From the NCBI GenBank assembly GCA_021821885.1, contig JAKARO010000003.1, positions 86,627 to 150,626 on the forward strand: a DNA stretch of 64,000 nucleotides. The letters run 5' to 3'. Position numbers and translations under genes: made by a program. Source of the stretch: Pseudomonadota bacterium (lineage in GTDB: Bacteria; Pseudomonadota; Gammaproteobacteria; Acidithiobacillales; Acidithiobacillaceae). Positions 9,147 to 18,362 of this stretch are shown piece after piece. The notes beneath the pieces were generated by a model, which saw only the letters and a program-made list of their open reading frames with translations, searched no databases and had not been told where the DNA came from. The first letter of the stretch is position 1, and each line of letters starts with the position of its first letter.

Positions 9147-10106
9147 ATGAAATTACCGCTATTCCGGATTGGTCTGGTAACCACCGCAAGTTTTCTCCCC
9201 CTTTCCCTTTTGCTCCTGATACTTTTTCTGGTGGTGTATTCCTGGCCTGCAATCCATTACAACGGGATCCACTTTCTCTGGACAAACAACTGGAATCTGG
9301 GAAATCTCTATGGAAACCCGGTCACGGTCCACGGGCAGGAGGTTATGCCTGGTGCCCGTTACGGTATCTGGTTTCTTGTGGTGGGTACCCTCGCAAGCGC
9401 ACTGCTGTCGCTACTGTTTGCTCTCCCGACGGCGGTTGGAGCCGCCTATTTTCTGGCGGAATCGCTGCCCAAATTTCTGTCCGGGCCCCTTGCGTTTCTT
9501 GTGGATCTTCTCGCTGCCATCCCCAGCGTGGTTTTTGGCCTGTGGGGGTATGCCCTTCTGATCCCTTTCCTGGGGACAGACATTTTCCCCTGGATGGCGA
9601 AGCATCTGGGCTTCATCCCTTTTCTGGGAGGTGATCCGGGAAGCGGATATGGTCTCCTGACGGCAGCGATTGTCCTTGCTTTCATGATTATTCCGCTGAT
9701 TTCGGCAACCATGAGGGAGGCAATCAGCGCGACGGAATCAACACTCAAGGAAGCTGGTCTGGGCCTTGGCCTGAACCGTCTGGAAGTGTTCTGGCATATT
9801 GTCCTTCCCAGACTGCGAACGACTGTCATTGGTGTTTCCATTCTTGCACTGGGTCGTGCCCTAGGAGAAACAATGGCAGTGGTCATGGTGAGTGGAAATG
9901 CCCTCAACTATCTGCCCGGGAATATTTATACACCTATCTCTACCATGGCAGCTTTTATCGTGTCCCAGCTGGAAAGTGCCCTGCAGGATCCCACCAATAT
10001 GGCGGTTGAAGCACTAGCCGAAATTGCGCTGGTACTCCTCCTGCTTTCGGTGGTGGTGAACCTGCTGGCAAGGATAATTCTGTGGTTGGCGCAGGTGCGC
10101 ACGTGA
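9147..10106 (+). CDS. pstC: phosphate ABC transporter permease PstC
   Basis: Inner-membrane permease with about six membrane helices and the ABC permease EAA-type loop (STLKEAGLGLGLNRLEVFWHIVLPRLRTTVIGV). The start is ATG 9147, with AAAGGA 6 nt upstream and residues MKLPLFRIG directly before the first helix; an in-frame upstream start at 9075 would add an unlikely hydrophilic leader. From 9147 it is 319 residues, in the normal range. The 132-nt gap after pstS is larger than the other joints in the operon. The last four bases (GTGA) overlap the likely pstA start. Confidence 0.94.
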   Translation: MKLPLFRIGLVTTASFLPLSLLLLILFLVVYSWPAIHYNGIHFLWTNNWNLGNLYGNPVTVHGQEVMPGARYGIWFLVVGTLASALLSLLFALPTAVGAAYFLAESLPKFLSGPLAFLVDLLAAIPSVVFGLWGYALLIPFLGTDIFPWMAKHLGFIPFLGGDPGSGYGLLTAAIVLAFMIIPLISATMREAISATESTLKEAGLGLGLNRLEVFWHIVLPRLRTTVIGVSILALGRALGETMAVVMVSGNALNYLPGNIYTPISTMAAFIVSQLESALQDPTNMAVEALAEIALVLLLLSVVVNLLARIILWLAQVRT

Positions 10107-11020
10107 GCAGCGTTCAGCCAGAAATGGTGGCAGTTCTTGAAAGTGGGTCTCTGCCAGTACGCCGACGGCGCCTCTCATTCAGGCGCCGGCTGTTCCGCGT
10201 GGCAGGCTCAATTTTTGTGGTGGCCAGCTTTTCTGTCGTCGCAATGGCTTTTCTGTCCATTGTCGGTGACGTGTTCTATAAGGCAATGCCTGGACTTAAT
10301 GTACGGCTGCTAACGGAAAGCAGTACCGGCACGGCTGGGGGGCTGAAGAACGCCATCGAGGGTACGCTGGTTCTGTCACTGGGGTCCCTGCTGGTGGCCG
10401 CACCCATAGGAATTGCAGCCGGCATCTATCTTAATGAGTTTGGGAGTAATGCAGGTGGAAAGATCCTCCGTTTCCTCTCCGACATTCTTGTTGGGGTGCC
10501 GTCCATTGTGCTTGGTTATGTGGGCTACATCACCATGGTGGTGTATCTCGGCTGGCAGTTCTCGGTGGCGGCCGGCATCATCACGCTGAGCATGATGCTT
10601 CTGCCCTATATCGCACGGACTACGGAGTTGGCACTGGGAAATATCCCCCAGTCTGTACGGGAGGCCGGATTTGGAATCGGGGCCGGGGAAGGAACCGTTA
10701 TCCTGCGTATCCTGCTGCCTGGCGCAATGCCCGCGGTCATGACGGGACTGTTCTATGCCCTAGCCCTTTCCATGGGAGAAACTGCCCCGCTGATCTATAC
10801 GGCGGGATGGTCCAGCTACATGTGGAACGGCCATTTCACGAAGGAGCCCATAGGATACCTTACCTACGTGATCTGGACCTTCATCAACGAACCGTTCCGG
10901 GAGGCCCATATTCTGGCTTTCAGCGCCGCCTTCCTTATCACTCTGGTTATCTTGCTGCTGATTCTTGGGGGGCGGTGGATCATGGTACACCGCCTGCGGC
11001 GCATGGGATCATACCGGTGA
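10103..11020 (+). CDS. pstA: phosphate ABC transporter permease PstA
   Basis: Second permease subunit of the Pst transporter. It has six hydrophobic helices, an Arg-rich cytoplasmic N-terminus (PVRRRRLSFRRRLFR), and the permease loop (NIPQSVREAGFGIGAGEGTVILRILLPGAMPAVMTG). I take GTG 10103 because it gives a GTGA overlap with the pstC stop; GTG 10082 and ATG 10124 are alternatives. About 305 residues. The ATP-binding partner pstB, which normally follows directly, is absent: the next gene is maf on the other strand. Confidence 0.93.
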   Translation: MSSVQPEMVAVLESGSLPVRRRRLSFRRRLFRVAGSIFVVASFSVVAMAFLSIVGDVFYKAMPGLNVRLLTESSTGTAGGLKNAIEGTLVLSLGSLLVAAPIGIAAGIYLNEFGSNAGGKILRFLSDILVGVPSIVLGYVGYITMVVYLGWQFSVAAGIITLSMMLLPYIARTTELALGNIPQSVREAGFGIGAGEGTVILRILLPGAMPAVMTGLFYALALSMGETAPLIYTAGWSSYMWNGHFTKEPIGYLTYVIWTFINEPFREAHILAFSAAFLITLVILLLILGGRWIMVHRLRRMGSYR

Positions 11021-11027
11021 CGATGAA

Positions 11028-11054
11028 CCCCTGCTCTCCCCGGTATCAGGGGAG
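11028..11054. terminator. hairpin between convergent pstA and maf
   Basis: CCCCTG (11028-11033) pairs with CAGGGG (11047-11052), or alternatively CTCCCC (11036-11041) with GGGGAG (11049-11054). It sits in the short space between the convergent ends of pstA and maf and could serve both strands, but there is no T-run on either side. Confidence 0.3.
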
Positions 11055-11624
11055 GGCCAGCCCCGCGTGCCCAAGCATTTCCGTCAGGGCAATCAGCGGG
11101 AGTCCCATCAGGGCCGTTGGATCCTCTCCTTCCATGCCGCTTGTGAGAGTGATTCCCAAACCTTCAGACCGGAAGCTTCCAGCGCAGTCAAGGGGATGGT
11201 CACGCTCAATGTAGCGCGTGACCTGCTCCAGTGTCAGGGGACGCAGATGGATACGGAAACGGACGCACCGGCATTCTTCGAACCCTGGGGCCCGCAGGAC
11301 CAGTCCGTTTAGAAAATCGACCGGCTTCCCCTGCATCCGGAGCAGCTGCGCAACTGCCCTTTCCGGTTCCCCCGGCTTGCCCAGAATAGCCTTTTCGCAG
11401 ACGGCAACTTGATCAGCGGCAATAATCCATGCATCAGGATGGTCCTGCGCTATGGCTGCCGCTTTTTCTCCCGCGAGCCGGCGGGCCAGGGTCTCCGGAG
11501 CTTCGCCGTCGTGCCGGATTTCATCTATGCCAGGAGATATCACCTCAAACGGAATCTGGAGCCGGGTGAGCAGCTCCCTGCGATAGGGGCTGGAAGAAGC
11601 CAGGACCAGCCTTGGATAAGGCAT
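11046..11624 (-). CDS. yceF: Maf-family nucleoside triphosphate pyrophosphatase, YceF type
   Basis: 192-residue Maf protein. The N-terminal phosphate-binding motif LVLASSSPYRRELL is at about residues 6-19, the catalytic IIAADQVAV follows, and GKPG and the C-terminal CAGSFRSEGLGITL are present. The last motif and the overall pattern fit the YceF subgroup (7-methyl-GTP pyrophosphatase), which keeps modified nucleotides out of nucleic acids, better than the dTTP/UTP subgroup. It begins 5 nt after the ppc stop on the same strand, so it is probably co-transcribed with ppc. Confidence 0.88.
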   Translation of the reverse strand: MPYPRLVLASSSPYRRELLTRLQIPFEVISPGIDEIRHDGEAPETLARRLAGEKAAAIAQDHPDAWIIAADQVAVCEKAILGKPGEPERAVAQLLRMQGKPVDFLNGLVLRAPGFEECRCVRFRIHLRPLTLEQVTRYIERDHPLDCAGSFRSEGLGITLTSGMEGEDPTALMGLPLIALTEMLGHAGLALP

Positions 11625-11629
11625 ATGTT

Positions 11630-14488
11630 CTATCCGGTGTTCCGTTGGCCGGCAGCAATGGCGTTAATGCTGCGCAGAAGGGGATCTAGCCAGGTCTCCC
11701 GGAATTCTGGAGGAGTGTCCTCGCTCCTGTAGCGGCGCAGCAGTGCCAGCTGGATGTGGTTCAGGGGCTCCATGTAGACATTGCGCCTCTGCAGTGAAAA
11801 AGCGAGTCCCGGATTTTCGGCGAGGAGCTCCGGGTTTTCCAGTATGGTCAGGATTTCTCCCAGACTGCGTCCGTATTCGTCGCGGATTTTTGCGAAGATC
11901 TGCTGCGCACATTCCTGGTCTGCAGGAAGGCCCGCATATTCTGCCGCAAGGGTCATATCGGTTTTGGCCATTGCCATGGAGACGTTTCCGAGCAGGGCGC
12001 GGAAAAAAGGCCAGTTCTGGCTCATTTCACGGAGAATCTGCAGCCTCGCGGGGCTGTTTCCCCGCCACTGTTCCAGCGCGGATCCCAGACCATACCAAGC
12101 AGGCAGGACATGGCGGGACTGGGCCCAGGCAAATACCCATGGGATGGCCCGGATGGACGACATCGACCGGTCTCCACGCTGGCGGTGGGAGGGCCTGGAT
12201 CCAATGTTCATCTGGGCAATTTCATCCAGAGGGGTAGCTTCATAAAAATAGTCCATGAATCCGGGAGTGCGTTCCGTGAGATCACGGTAGACCGATTCCC
12301 CAAGCCGGGTCAGGTCCGTCATGACCTGGAGGTATTCGGCCCTCTCTGGCGGAACAGGCTGGACGAGACCGATGCTGGCACGGATCAGGCCGGCAATGCC
12401 GACTGTCATTTCATAGACAGCTGTTTCGAGATTGGCATATTTGAAGGACAGCACCTCCCCCTGTTCTGTGACCTTGATTTGGCCACGAACCGTATCCGGA
12501 GGCTGGGCAAGGATGGCCTCATAAGTGGGCCCGCCACCCCGTCCGACGCTGCCCCCCCGCCCGTGAAAGATCCGGATGTCGATCCGCCGCCGGTCTGCAA
12601 GGGCGGCCAGCCGCAGCTGGGCCTGGTATAGTGACCAGCTGGAAGAGAGGATGCCTCCATCTTTGCATGAATCGGAATATCCCAGCATGACCTCCTGCAG
12701 GTTATCCTGGCAACGGAGAATTTCTGTATACACCGGTTCATCAAGAAGACGGCTCATCACCGTATCCATGCGTTCCAGGTCATGGATGGTTTCAAACAGG
12801 GGGGTGACCGGAATTTCGCTGTACAGTCCCTGGCGTGACCATCCTGCCAGCCCGAATTCCTTTGCCAGGACCAGCACTTCAAGAATATGGCTGGCTTCAT
12901 GGGTCATGGAAATGACATAACTGCCAAAACTTTTCGGACTGATTTCCTGGCGCAGCTGTGCCATGCAGCGAAACATGGCGCAGGTTTCGCTGGCGAGGGG
13001 CGAGAGTGGAGGGGGCTCCTGCAGGAGTGGTCCCGGACGCCTCAGTGTCTCGGAAAGCAGAAGAATCTTCTGTTCTTCGGGCATGTCCAGATATCCGCAA
13101 AATTCTGGGAGGCTGGCGTAGAGCTCCGAGATCGTCCGGGTATGGACCGTGGATTCCTGCCGGATATCCAGGGAAGCCAAGTGGAATCCGAAGGTTTCCA
13201 CCAGCCAGACAAGATCCTGTACTTCATGCTCGGCAATATAGCTGTCCCCATGCCCCCGCAGGGAATCCCGGACGAGGAGCAGGTCGGCGAGAAAATACTC
13301 GTCGCTTCCGTAGGCGGGGCTGTCCGTCTGGTCCGGACTGAGCGCCTGACCGTTTTCGAGCTGCCGGAGGCGCAGGTCTAGCCGGGTGATCATATAGCGC
13401 AGCTTGCGCCGGTAAGGCTCGCTGGGGAAGCGCTGGTCTACCCATTCTGCCAGTTCAGGAAAATCGTCCGCATCTTTCTCAAGGGACGCCAGCAGCAGAG
13501 GAGATATGGCGCAGAAGCGGCTGGAATGTCCCAGAAGCTGGTAGAGGTCTGCCAGACGCCGCTGGTATTCCCGCAGGACTTCCATGCTCTGGGTACGCAG
13601 GGTCCAACCGGTAATGGCAGCGGTCACATTGGGATTGCCATCCCGGTCCCCCCCGATCCAGGAACCAAAGCGGACGAAACCCGGGATGTCCACCTTGGCC
13701 GCTCCATAGACCCGCCTTGCGGCGCGCCTGGCTGCATGGTAGGTCATGGGTATGGCGCTGAACAGGCTGTCACGGAAGTAGAAAAGGCCGTTCTCCACTT
13801 CATCCTGTACTTGGGGCCGGTTGGCACGGACCTCCTCGGTTTCCCAGAGAATCTGGATCTGCGCCTTAAGGTGCTGAAGCGCATCATTTTCTTCTTCCCA
13901 TGTCAGGGAAGAATCGTCGAGGGCCTTGCTGGTAAGGAAAATCCGCCGCAGGGCGTGGAGTACAGTCCGCCGCTTCGATTCAGTGGGGTGGGCGGTAAAG
14001 ACGGGTACATACCGGATCTGTGAAAGCAGAAACTGCAGCTGTCCGGAATTGATGCCCTGATTCTGTAGACCCCGGAAGGTTTCCTCAAAAGAACCGGTCC
14101 AGAGGGCCTCGCTGCGCTGGAGCAGCCGGCGCCGCTGAACATGCTGGAATTCTTCCTCGGCAATATTGACAAGACTGAAATAGGTATTGAACGCACGGAT
14201 GACCATAACCAGATCATCCTGTGGCAGTGCGTCAATAAACCGGGCAAGTTTCTGGCGCAGTCGGGGGTCCTCCCGGCGGTGCAGCCGGATATAGCCCTGC
14301 CGGAGCTGCTCCACGGCATTAAATACACGTGGACCCGCCTGTTCTTTCAGGACTTCGCCAAGCAGGTTTCCCAACCGTTTGACGCGAGCGCGCAGCGCCC
14401 TGTCGCTGGAAATTTTTTTGATGTCCACGCGTTGGATGTCTCCCAAAATGGTGTCTTGCCCGATGGGGCCTTTATCTGTCCTGGGCAT
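11630..14488 (-). CDS. ppc: phosphoenolpyruvate carboxylase
   Basis: 952 residues, full length. It carboxylates PEP to oxaloacetate, an anaplerotic reaction important in autotrophs with an incomplete TCA cycle. Landmarks are the catalytic His in FTAHPTESKRRTVL (about residue 166), the active-site loop FHGRGGSVGRGGGPTYEAI, and the conserved C-terminal QRNTG. The start ATG 14488 has no clear Shine-Dalgarno, and the best promoter places transcription only about 10 nt upstream, so the mRNA may be nearly leaderless. It is divergent from hfq and followed by maf. Confidence 0.96.
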   Translation of the reverse strand: MPRTDKGPIGQDTILGDIQRVDIKKISSDRALRARVKRLGNLLGEVLKEQAGPRVFNAVEQLRQGYIRLHRREDPRLRQKLARFIDALPQDDLVMVIRAFNTYFSLVNIAEEEFQHVQRRRLLQRSEALWTGSFEETFRGLQNQGINSGQLQFLLSQIRYVPVFTAHPTESKRRTVLHALRRIFLTSKALDDSSLTWEEENDALQHLKAQIQILWETEEVRANRPQVQDEVENGLFYFRDSLFSAIPMTYHAARRAARRVYGAAKVDIPGFVRFGSWIGGDRDGNPNVTAAITGWTLRTQSMEVLREYQRRLADLYQLLGHSSRFCAISPLLLASLEKDADDFPELAEWVDQRFPSEPYRRKLRYMITRLDLRLRQLENGQALSPDQTDSPAYGSDEYFLADLLLVRDSLRGHGDSYIAEHEVQDLVWLVETFGFHLASLDIRQESTVHTRTISELYASLPEFCGYLDMPEEQKILLLSETLRRPGPLLQEPPPLSPLASETCAMFRCMAQLRQEISPKSFGSYVISMTHEASHILEVLVLAKEFGLAGWSRQGLYSEIPVTPLFETIHDLERMDTVMSRLLDEPVYTEILRCQDNLQEVMLGYSDSCKDGGILSSSWSLYQAQLRLAALADRRRIDIRIFHGRGGSVGRGGGPTYEAILAQPPDTVRGQIKVTEQGEVLSFKYANLETAVYEMTVGIAGLIRASIGLVQPVPPERAEYLQVMTDLTRLGESVYRDLTERTPGFMDYFYEATPLDEIAQMNIGSRPSHRQRGDRSMSSIRAIPWVFAWAQSRHVLPAWYGLGSALEQWRGNSPARLQILREMSQNWPFFRALLGNVSMAMAKTDMTLAAEYAGLPADQECAQQIFAKIRDEYGRSLGEILTILENPELLAENPGLAFSLQRRNVYMEPLNHIQLALLRRYRSEDTPPEFRETWLDPLLRSINAIAAGQRNTG

Positions 14489-14505
14489 ACGCAGAATGGT
14501 GTTAA

Positions 14506-14532
14506 ACTATAGGGAACGGCGGCAAAGGTCAA
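14506..14532 (-). promoter_or_regulatory. putative ppc promoter
   Basis: On the minus strand TTGACC (14532-14527), a 15-nt spacer and TATAGT (14511-14506). The spacer is shorter than the preferred 17 nt. Predicted transcription would start near 14499, leaving a 5' leader of about 10 nt before ATG 14488. Confidence 0.4.
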
Positions 14533-14654
14533 AAATCTGTTACCGGGCCGGTCCTTCTGCCGGTGCCATCCGCTTCCAATGGTATCGGGGCGCTTTTTCG
14601 GGTAGTCTCAACACCATTAACAAGTGCCATAATGCAAGATAGAAGGAGATAATA

Positions 14655-14924
14655 ATGGCCGGTCAGCAAAAAGGACAGATTCTGCAGGATCCTTTCCTCA
14701 ACCTCCTGCGAAAAGAGCACGTTCCGGTAGCAATTTATCTCGTGAACGGGATCAAGCTGCAGGGTTTTATTGAATCATTTGACCAGTTTGTTGTCCTGCT
14801 GAGAAACAATGTGAGCCAGATGATCTACAAGCATGCCATATCTACCGTGGTTCCCAGCCGGGATGTGCGGCTGCCACTGCCCGAGGTGGAAGAAGGGGGA
14901 GTGGCCGAAGGGGGCGCGGACTGA
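14655..14924 (+). CDS. hfq: RNA chaperone Hfq
   Basis: 89-residue Sm-like protein. The Sm1 motif is [41 protein letters not shown] and the Sm2 motif is YKHAIST. The N-terminal GQ.LQDPFLN proximal-face signature is intact. Hfq forms a hexamer that pairs small RNAs with mRNAs. AAGGAG lies 6 nt upstream of ATG 14655; a CATAAT at 14628-14633 preceded by a TG is a possible -10. The acidic, short C-terminal tail ([16 protein letters not shown]) differs from the long tail of E. coli Hfq. It heads hfq-hflX-hflK-hflC-hisZ-purA; miaA, often upstream, is absent. Confidence 0.97.
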   Translation: MAGQQKGQILQDPFLNLLRKEHVPVAIYLVNGIKLQGFIESFDQFVVLLRNNVSQMIYKHAISTVVPSRDVRLPLPEVEEGGVAEGGAD

Positions 14925-16234
14925 GCCTGGATAGCGCAGAACCGAAATCTCACAGGGACCGTGTTCTTCTCCTGCACGTCCTCGTGGATGGGGAAGCAGA
15001 TCCGGATGCCGGTGCGGAGTTCCGGCATCTGGCCGAGGATGCCGGTGCGGAGATTGCCGGTTTTTTGACCGTTCGCCGCCAGCGCCTTGATCCAGCCACC
15101 TGTATCGGCCGGGGAAAGGTGGCGGAAATTGCAGAACGGATCGCCGGGGAAGACATCGGGCTTGTCCTTTTTGACCGGATGCTCGGGCCGGTCCAGGAAC
15201 GGAATCTCGAAAAGGCCTGGTCTGCCCGGGTGGTGGACCGGGTAGGCCTTATTCTCGATATTTTCGCCCGGCGTGCCCGTACCCATGAAGGAAAACTCCA
15301 GGTCGAACTCGCACAGCTTACCCGTCTGCGGACACGTCTGGTGCGCGGATGGACGCACCTTGAGCGCCAGCGGGGAGGCATTGGACTGCGGGGGCCCGGA
15401 GAAACCCAGCTTGAGACAGACCGTCGCCTGATTGGGGAGCGAATCCGGGTTCTGCGTGCACGCCTGGTCCGTGTGGCTGCCCAGCGTGCGACCCAGAGGC
15501 GCGCCCGGCAGCGTGCCCCCGTGCCGACGGTAGCGCTGGTTGGCTACACCAATGCCGGAAAATCTTCGCTGTTCAATGCCCTGACAGATACCGGCCAGTA
15601 CGCCGCAGACCGCCTGTTTGCAACCCTGGACCCTTCGGTGCGCCGGCTTTCCGGAGGGGAGGGCTCAGGCATCCTCCTTGCGGATACCGTAGGTTTCCTG
15701 AGGGATCTCCCTACGGAACTGATTGCTGCCTTCCGGGCAACCCTCGAGGAAGTGAACCAGGCACAGCTTCTGCTGCATGTGATTGATGGAAGCTCGCCAG
15801 AACAGGAGGCGCAGGCCGCTGCGGTTGAGGAGGTTTTGCGTGAAATTGGTGCCGGAGACCTTCCGCGGCTGCTGGTGATCAACAAGATTGACCGTACAGG
15901 CGAGGAACCCCTGGTATTCTATGATCCGGGTGGTCTGCCCAGGGGGGTTCGGGTGAGTGCCAGGACCGGACAGGGTCTGGATCTTCTGCGGGCCCTGCTG
16001 CCACAGTGCCTTGGAAAACAGCGCCTTCTCCTGCGCTGCAGCCTCGGGCCTGCCGAGGGTGCCCTGAGATCCCATCTGCACCGGTCCGGGAAAGTCCTGG
16101 AAGAATGCTTTGATGCCAATGGTACCGGGCATCTCCTGGTGGAGATTGATGCCGAGAAATGGAGGCGCCTGCAGTCCGCCTATTCTACGGAGAGTTGTCA
16201 GCGGAGCGATCTGCCCCATACAATGGGCGCATAA
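14921..16234 (+). CDS. hflX: ribosome-associated GTPase HflX
   Basis: GTPase that splits or rescues stalled 70S ribosomes. The N-terminal domain has [25 protein letters not shown] and [18 protein letters not shown]; the G domain has [16 protein letters not shown] and NKID. The conserved N-terminal strand ([16 protein letters not shown]) begins upstream of the only conventional start, GTG 14984, and no ATG, GTG or TTG is available before it. CTG 14921 gives a CTGA overlap with the hfq stop, mirrors the ATGA overlaps seen elsewhere in the window, and has AAGGGGG about 6 nt upstream, so I use it (437 residues). If GTG 14984 is used the protein is 416 residues and lacks that strand. Confidence 0.9.
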   Translation: MSLDSAEPKSHRDRVLLLHVLVDGEADPDAGAEFRHLAEDAGAEIAGFLTVRRQRLDPATCIGRGKVAEIAERIAGEDIGLVLFDRMLGPVQERNLEKAWSARVVDRVGLILDIFARRARTHEGKLQVELAQLTRLRTRLVRGWTHLERQRGGIGLRGPGETQLETDRRLIGERIRVLRARLVRVAAQRATQRRARQRAPVPTVALVGYTNAGKSSLFNALTDTGQYAADRLFATLDPSVRRLSGGEGSGILLADTVGFLRDLPTELIAAFRATLEEVNQAQLLLHVIDGSSPEQEAQAAAVEEVLREIGAGDLPRLLVINKIDRTGEEPLVFYDPGGLPRGVRVSARTGQGLDLLRALLPQCLGKQRLLLRCSLGPAEGALRSHLHRSGKVLEECFDANGTGHLLVEIDAEKWRRLQSAYSTESCQRSDLPHTMGA

Positions 16235-16254
16235 TTCTGGGCAAGGAGAGCGGC

Positions 16255-17484
16255 ATGCCATGGAGTGATCCGGGCGGAAGCGGCAATCAGAACGGTAATC
16301 AGAACCCTTGGGGGCAGCGATCCAAAGCCTCTGGAACTTCCTGGAACATAGACAAGATCACGCAGGAATTGCGCAAGCTGGGTGGCCGCATGGGGAATGG
16401 ACGGAGGAGAGGTCTTCCCCGTCCGCAAAAACAGTGGTTCCGCTGGCTCCCGGGCGTAGCCATTGCGGCTGTGGTCCTTGTATGGCTATTTTCGGGTTTT
16501 TACATGGTTGGAGCCGGGCAGGAAGGAGTCGTCCTCCAGTTTGGGCGTGTTACCGGTGTGACTTCTCCTGGATCCCACTACCATTTTCCATATCCTTTCC
16601 AGACGGTTCTGCTGGTCGATGTTGGCCAGTCCCGGCGGCTGGTTCTGGGTTACGGAGGAACGGACGTATCCCCCAATCCCGGACGGATGCTTACGGCGGA
16701 CGGGAAAACAGTAGATGTCCGCTATGCCGCCCAGTACCGTATTGCCAATGTCCAGGAATACCTGTTTTCCACAGTTAATCCCCAGCAGATCCTGGCAGAC
16801 ATGCTGGCTTCTGCCATGCGGCAGACGGTTGCAAGACAGGATTTCGGCGCACTGCTCACGGCTTCCAAAGCCCCTCTGGCGCATTCGGTCCTTGTACAGG
16901 CTGATGCGTTTCTGGCCGGCATCCACAGCGGTCTGAAGCTCGAATCCCTGCAGATTCTCGAAATTTCTCCTCCGCATGCCTTGCAGCCAGATTTTGCGTC
17001 GGTCCGGAAAGCCGGACAAACTGCAGGGCAGGAGCAGGGGGCTGCCAGGGCAGTAGCCGAAAAACTTCAGGCTCAGGCAAAAGAACAGGCAGCGGAGCGG
17101 GTCACGGCTGCAAGGGCGGAGGCTGCGCGTCTCGTTACCCGGGCCCGGGGAGACGCGGAAAGGTTTGATGATGTACTCAAGGTATATGAGAAAAATCCGA
17201 AGGTCGTTGCAGAACAGATGTATCTCGAAACAATGCAGAGCATTCTGGCCCACGCCCGGAAAATCGTGGTTAGCGGAAAAAATGGCGCGACAACGGTAGA
17301 GCTTGGGCTCCCACCTTCTGCTGCGACAGATTCCCTTCCGGCCGGGGCGCCACCAGGTAGTGCTACGGTTTTGGCCCCCTCTCCCGGGAAGGCGCAGAAT
17401 GGCAAGAGTACTTCCGTCCAGCCTGGCCGGGGTCTTCCCGGAACACTTCAGGGGCTCCACGGGACCAAAGGAGGTACAGCATGA
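16255..17484 (+). CDS. hflK: FtsH-protease modulator HflK
   Basis: Band-7/SPFH membrane protein, 409 residues from ATG 16255 (AAGGAG 7 nt upstream). It has a Gly/Asn-rich cytoplasmic start (MPWSDPGGSGNQNGNQNPWG, typical of HflK), one membrane helix at about residues 67-85, an SPFH domain with GAGQEGVVLQFGRV, and a long Ala/Glu/Arg/Gln coiled-coil (AAERVTAARAEAARLVTRARGDAERFDDVLKVYEKNP). With HflC it forms a large periplasmic cage around FtsH and restricts its access to membrane substrates. The C-terminal Pro/Gly/Ser tail is low complexity. ATGA overlap with hflC. Confidence 0.95.
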   Translation: MPWSDPGGSGNQNGNQNPWGQRSKASGTSWNIDKITQELRKLGGRMGNGRRRGLPRPQKQWFRWLPGVAIAAVVLVWLFSGFYMVGAGQEGVVLQFGRVTGVTSPGSHYHFPYPFQTVLLVDVGQSRRLVLGYGGTDVSPNPGRMLTADGKTVDVRYAAQYRIANVQEYLFSTVNPQQILADMLASAMRQTVARQDFGALLTASKAPLAHSVLVQADAFLAGIHSGLKLESLQILEISPPHALQPDFASVRKAGQTAGQEQGAARAVAEKLQAQAKEQAAERVTAARAEAARLVTRARGDAERFDDVLKVYEKNPKVVAEQMYLETMQSILAHARKIVVSGKNGATTVELGLPPSAATDSLPAGAPPGSATVLAPSPGKAQNGKSTSVQPGRGLPGTLQGLHGTKGGTA

Positions 17485-18362
17485 AAGCCAGCCGCTGGGG
17501 GGCGGTCATTCTGGGGGCGGCCCTGCTGCTTTTCGTTCTCTCTTCCAGCTTCAGCATTCTGCTGCCCGGTGAGAACGGGCTCCTGATTGGTTTTGGTGGC
17601 CATGTGGTTTCCGTGGATCGCCAGCCAGGACTGTATTTCCACTGGCCCATGTTCGAGCAGGTCCGGATTGTGGATACCAGACTGAGAAGCCAGAATACGG
17701 GTCCTGTGACGGTCCGTGGTCCCGGGGGAGCGGACATGATGGCCAATGCCTTTGTCCAGTGGCAGATAGCGGACCCCCGACAGTTTTTCCGGCAGGGCCT
17801 CAGCATCCCGCTTGCAGAAAGCCGCGTGAGCAGTGCGGCCGGGGATGTCCTGGGCAGCCTTGCGGACCAGCTTGTCGCAGGACCGGTGGGGCGTGGGCAC
17901 CCTAGGGCGTACTGGGAAGGACAGTTCCTGGAAAGGGTATCTGCTGCGCTGGCTCCGGACGGTATCCATGTGGTGGCTGTGCATGTCCTGGAAACCGGCC
18001 TGACACAGGCGGCGCAGAAAGCGGCATTCCAGGAAGAGCGCCGCCAGCTTGCAGGGAAGGCGAAGAAGCTTCTTGCAGAGGGTGGGGCCATGGCCGCCCA
18101 GATCCATGCAGAAGGAGAGAAGAATCGTGTGCAGATTCTTGCGGATGCTTACAGGCAGTCCCAGGCAATTATCGGCAAAGGACAGGCGCAAGCCGCCAGA
18201 ATCTATGCAGCCGCCTATGGCGGAAATATTCGTTTCTACAGTTTCTACCGCAGCCTGGAAGCCTACCGCAAGGGCCTAAAGCATGGGGCCGTGGTGGTTC
18301 TTGGTGCAGGATCCCCTTTTCTCCGCTATTTTCATGAGGGCCTGGAGCCGTACCATCAATGA
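17481..18362 (+). CDS. hflC: FtsH-protease modulator HflC
   Basis: 293-residue partner of HflK. A membrane anchor near the N-terminus (about residues 7-26) is followed by an SPFH domain (LLPGENGLLIGFGGHVVSVDRQPGLYFHWP) and a coiled-coil tail (FQEERRQLAGKAKKLLAEGGAMAAQIHAEGEKNRVQILADAYRQSQ), then AAAYGGNIRFYSFYRSLEAYRKGL, which is well conserved in HflC. It overlaps hflK and hisZ by four bases each, indicating translational coupling along the operon. Confidence 0.95.
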   Translation: MKASRWGAVILGAALLLFVLSSSFSILLPGENGLLIGFGGHVVSVDRQPGLYFHWPMFEQVRIVDTRLRSQNTGPVTVRGPGGADMMANAFVQWQIADPRQFFRQGLSIPLAESRVSSAAGDVLGSLADQLVAGPVGRGHPRAYWEGQFLERVSAALAPDGIHVVAVHVLETGLTQAAQKAAFQEERRQLAGKAKKLLAEGGAMAAQIHAEGEKNRVQILADAYRQSQAIIGKGQAQAARIYAAAYGGNIRFYSFYRSLEAYRKGLKHGAVVVLGAGSPFLRYFHEGLEPYHQ

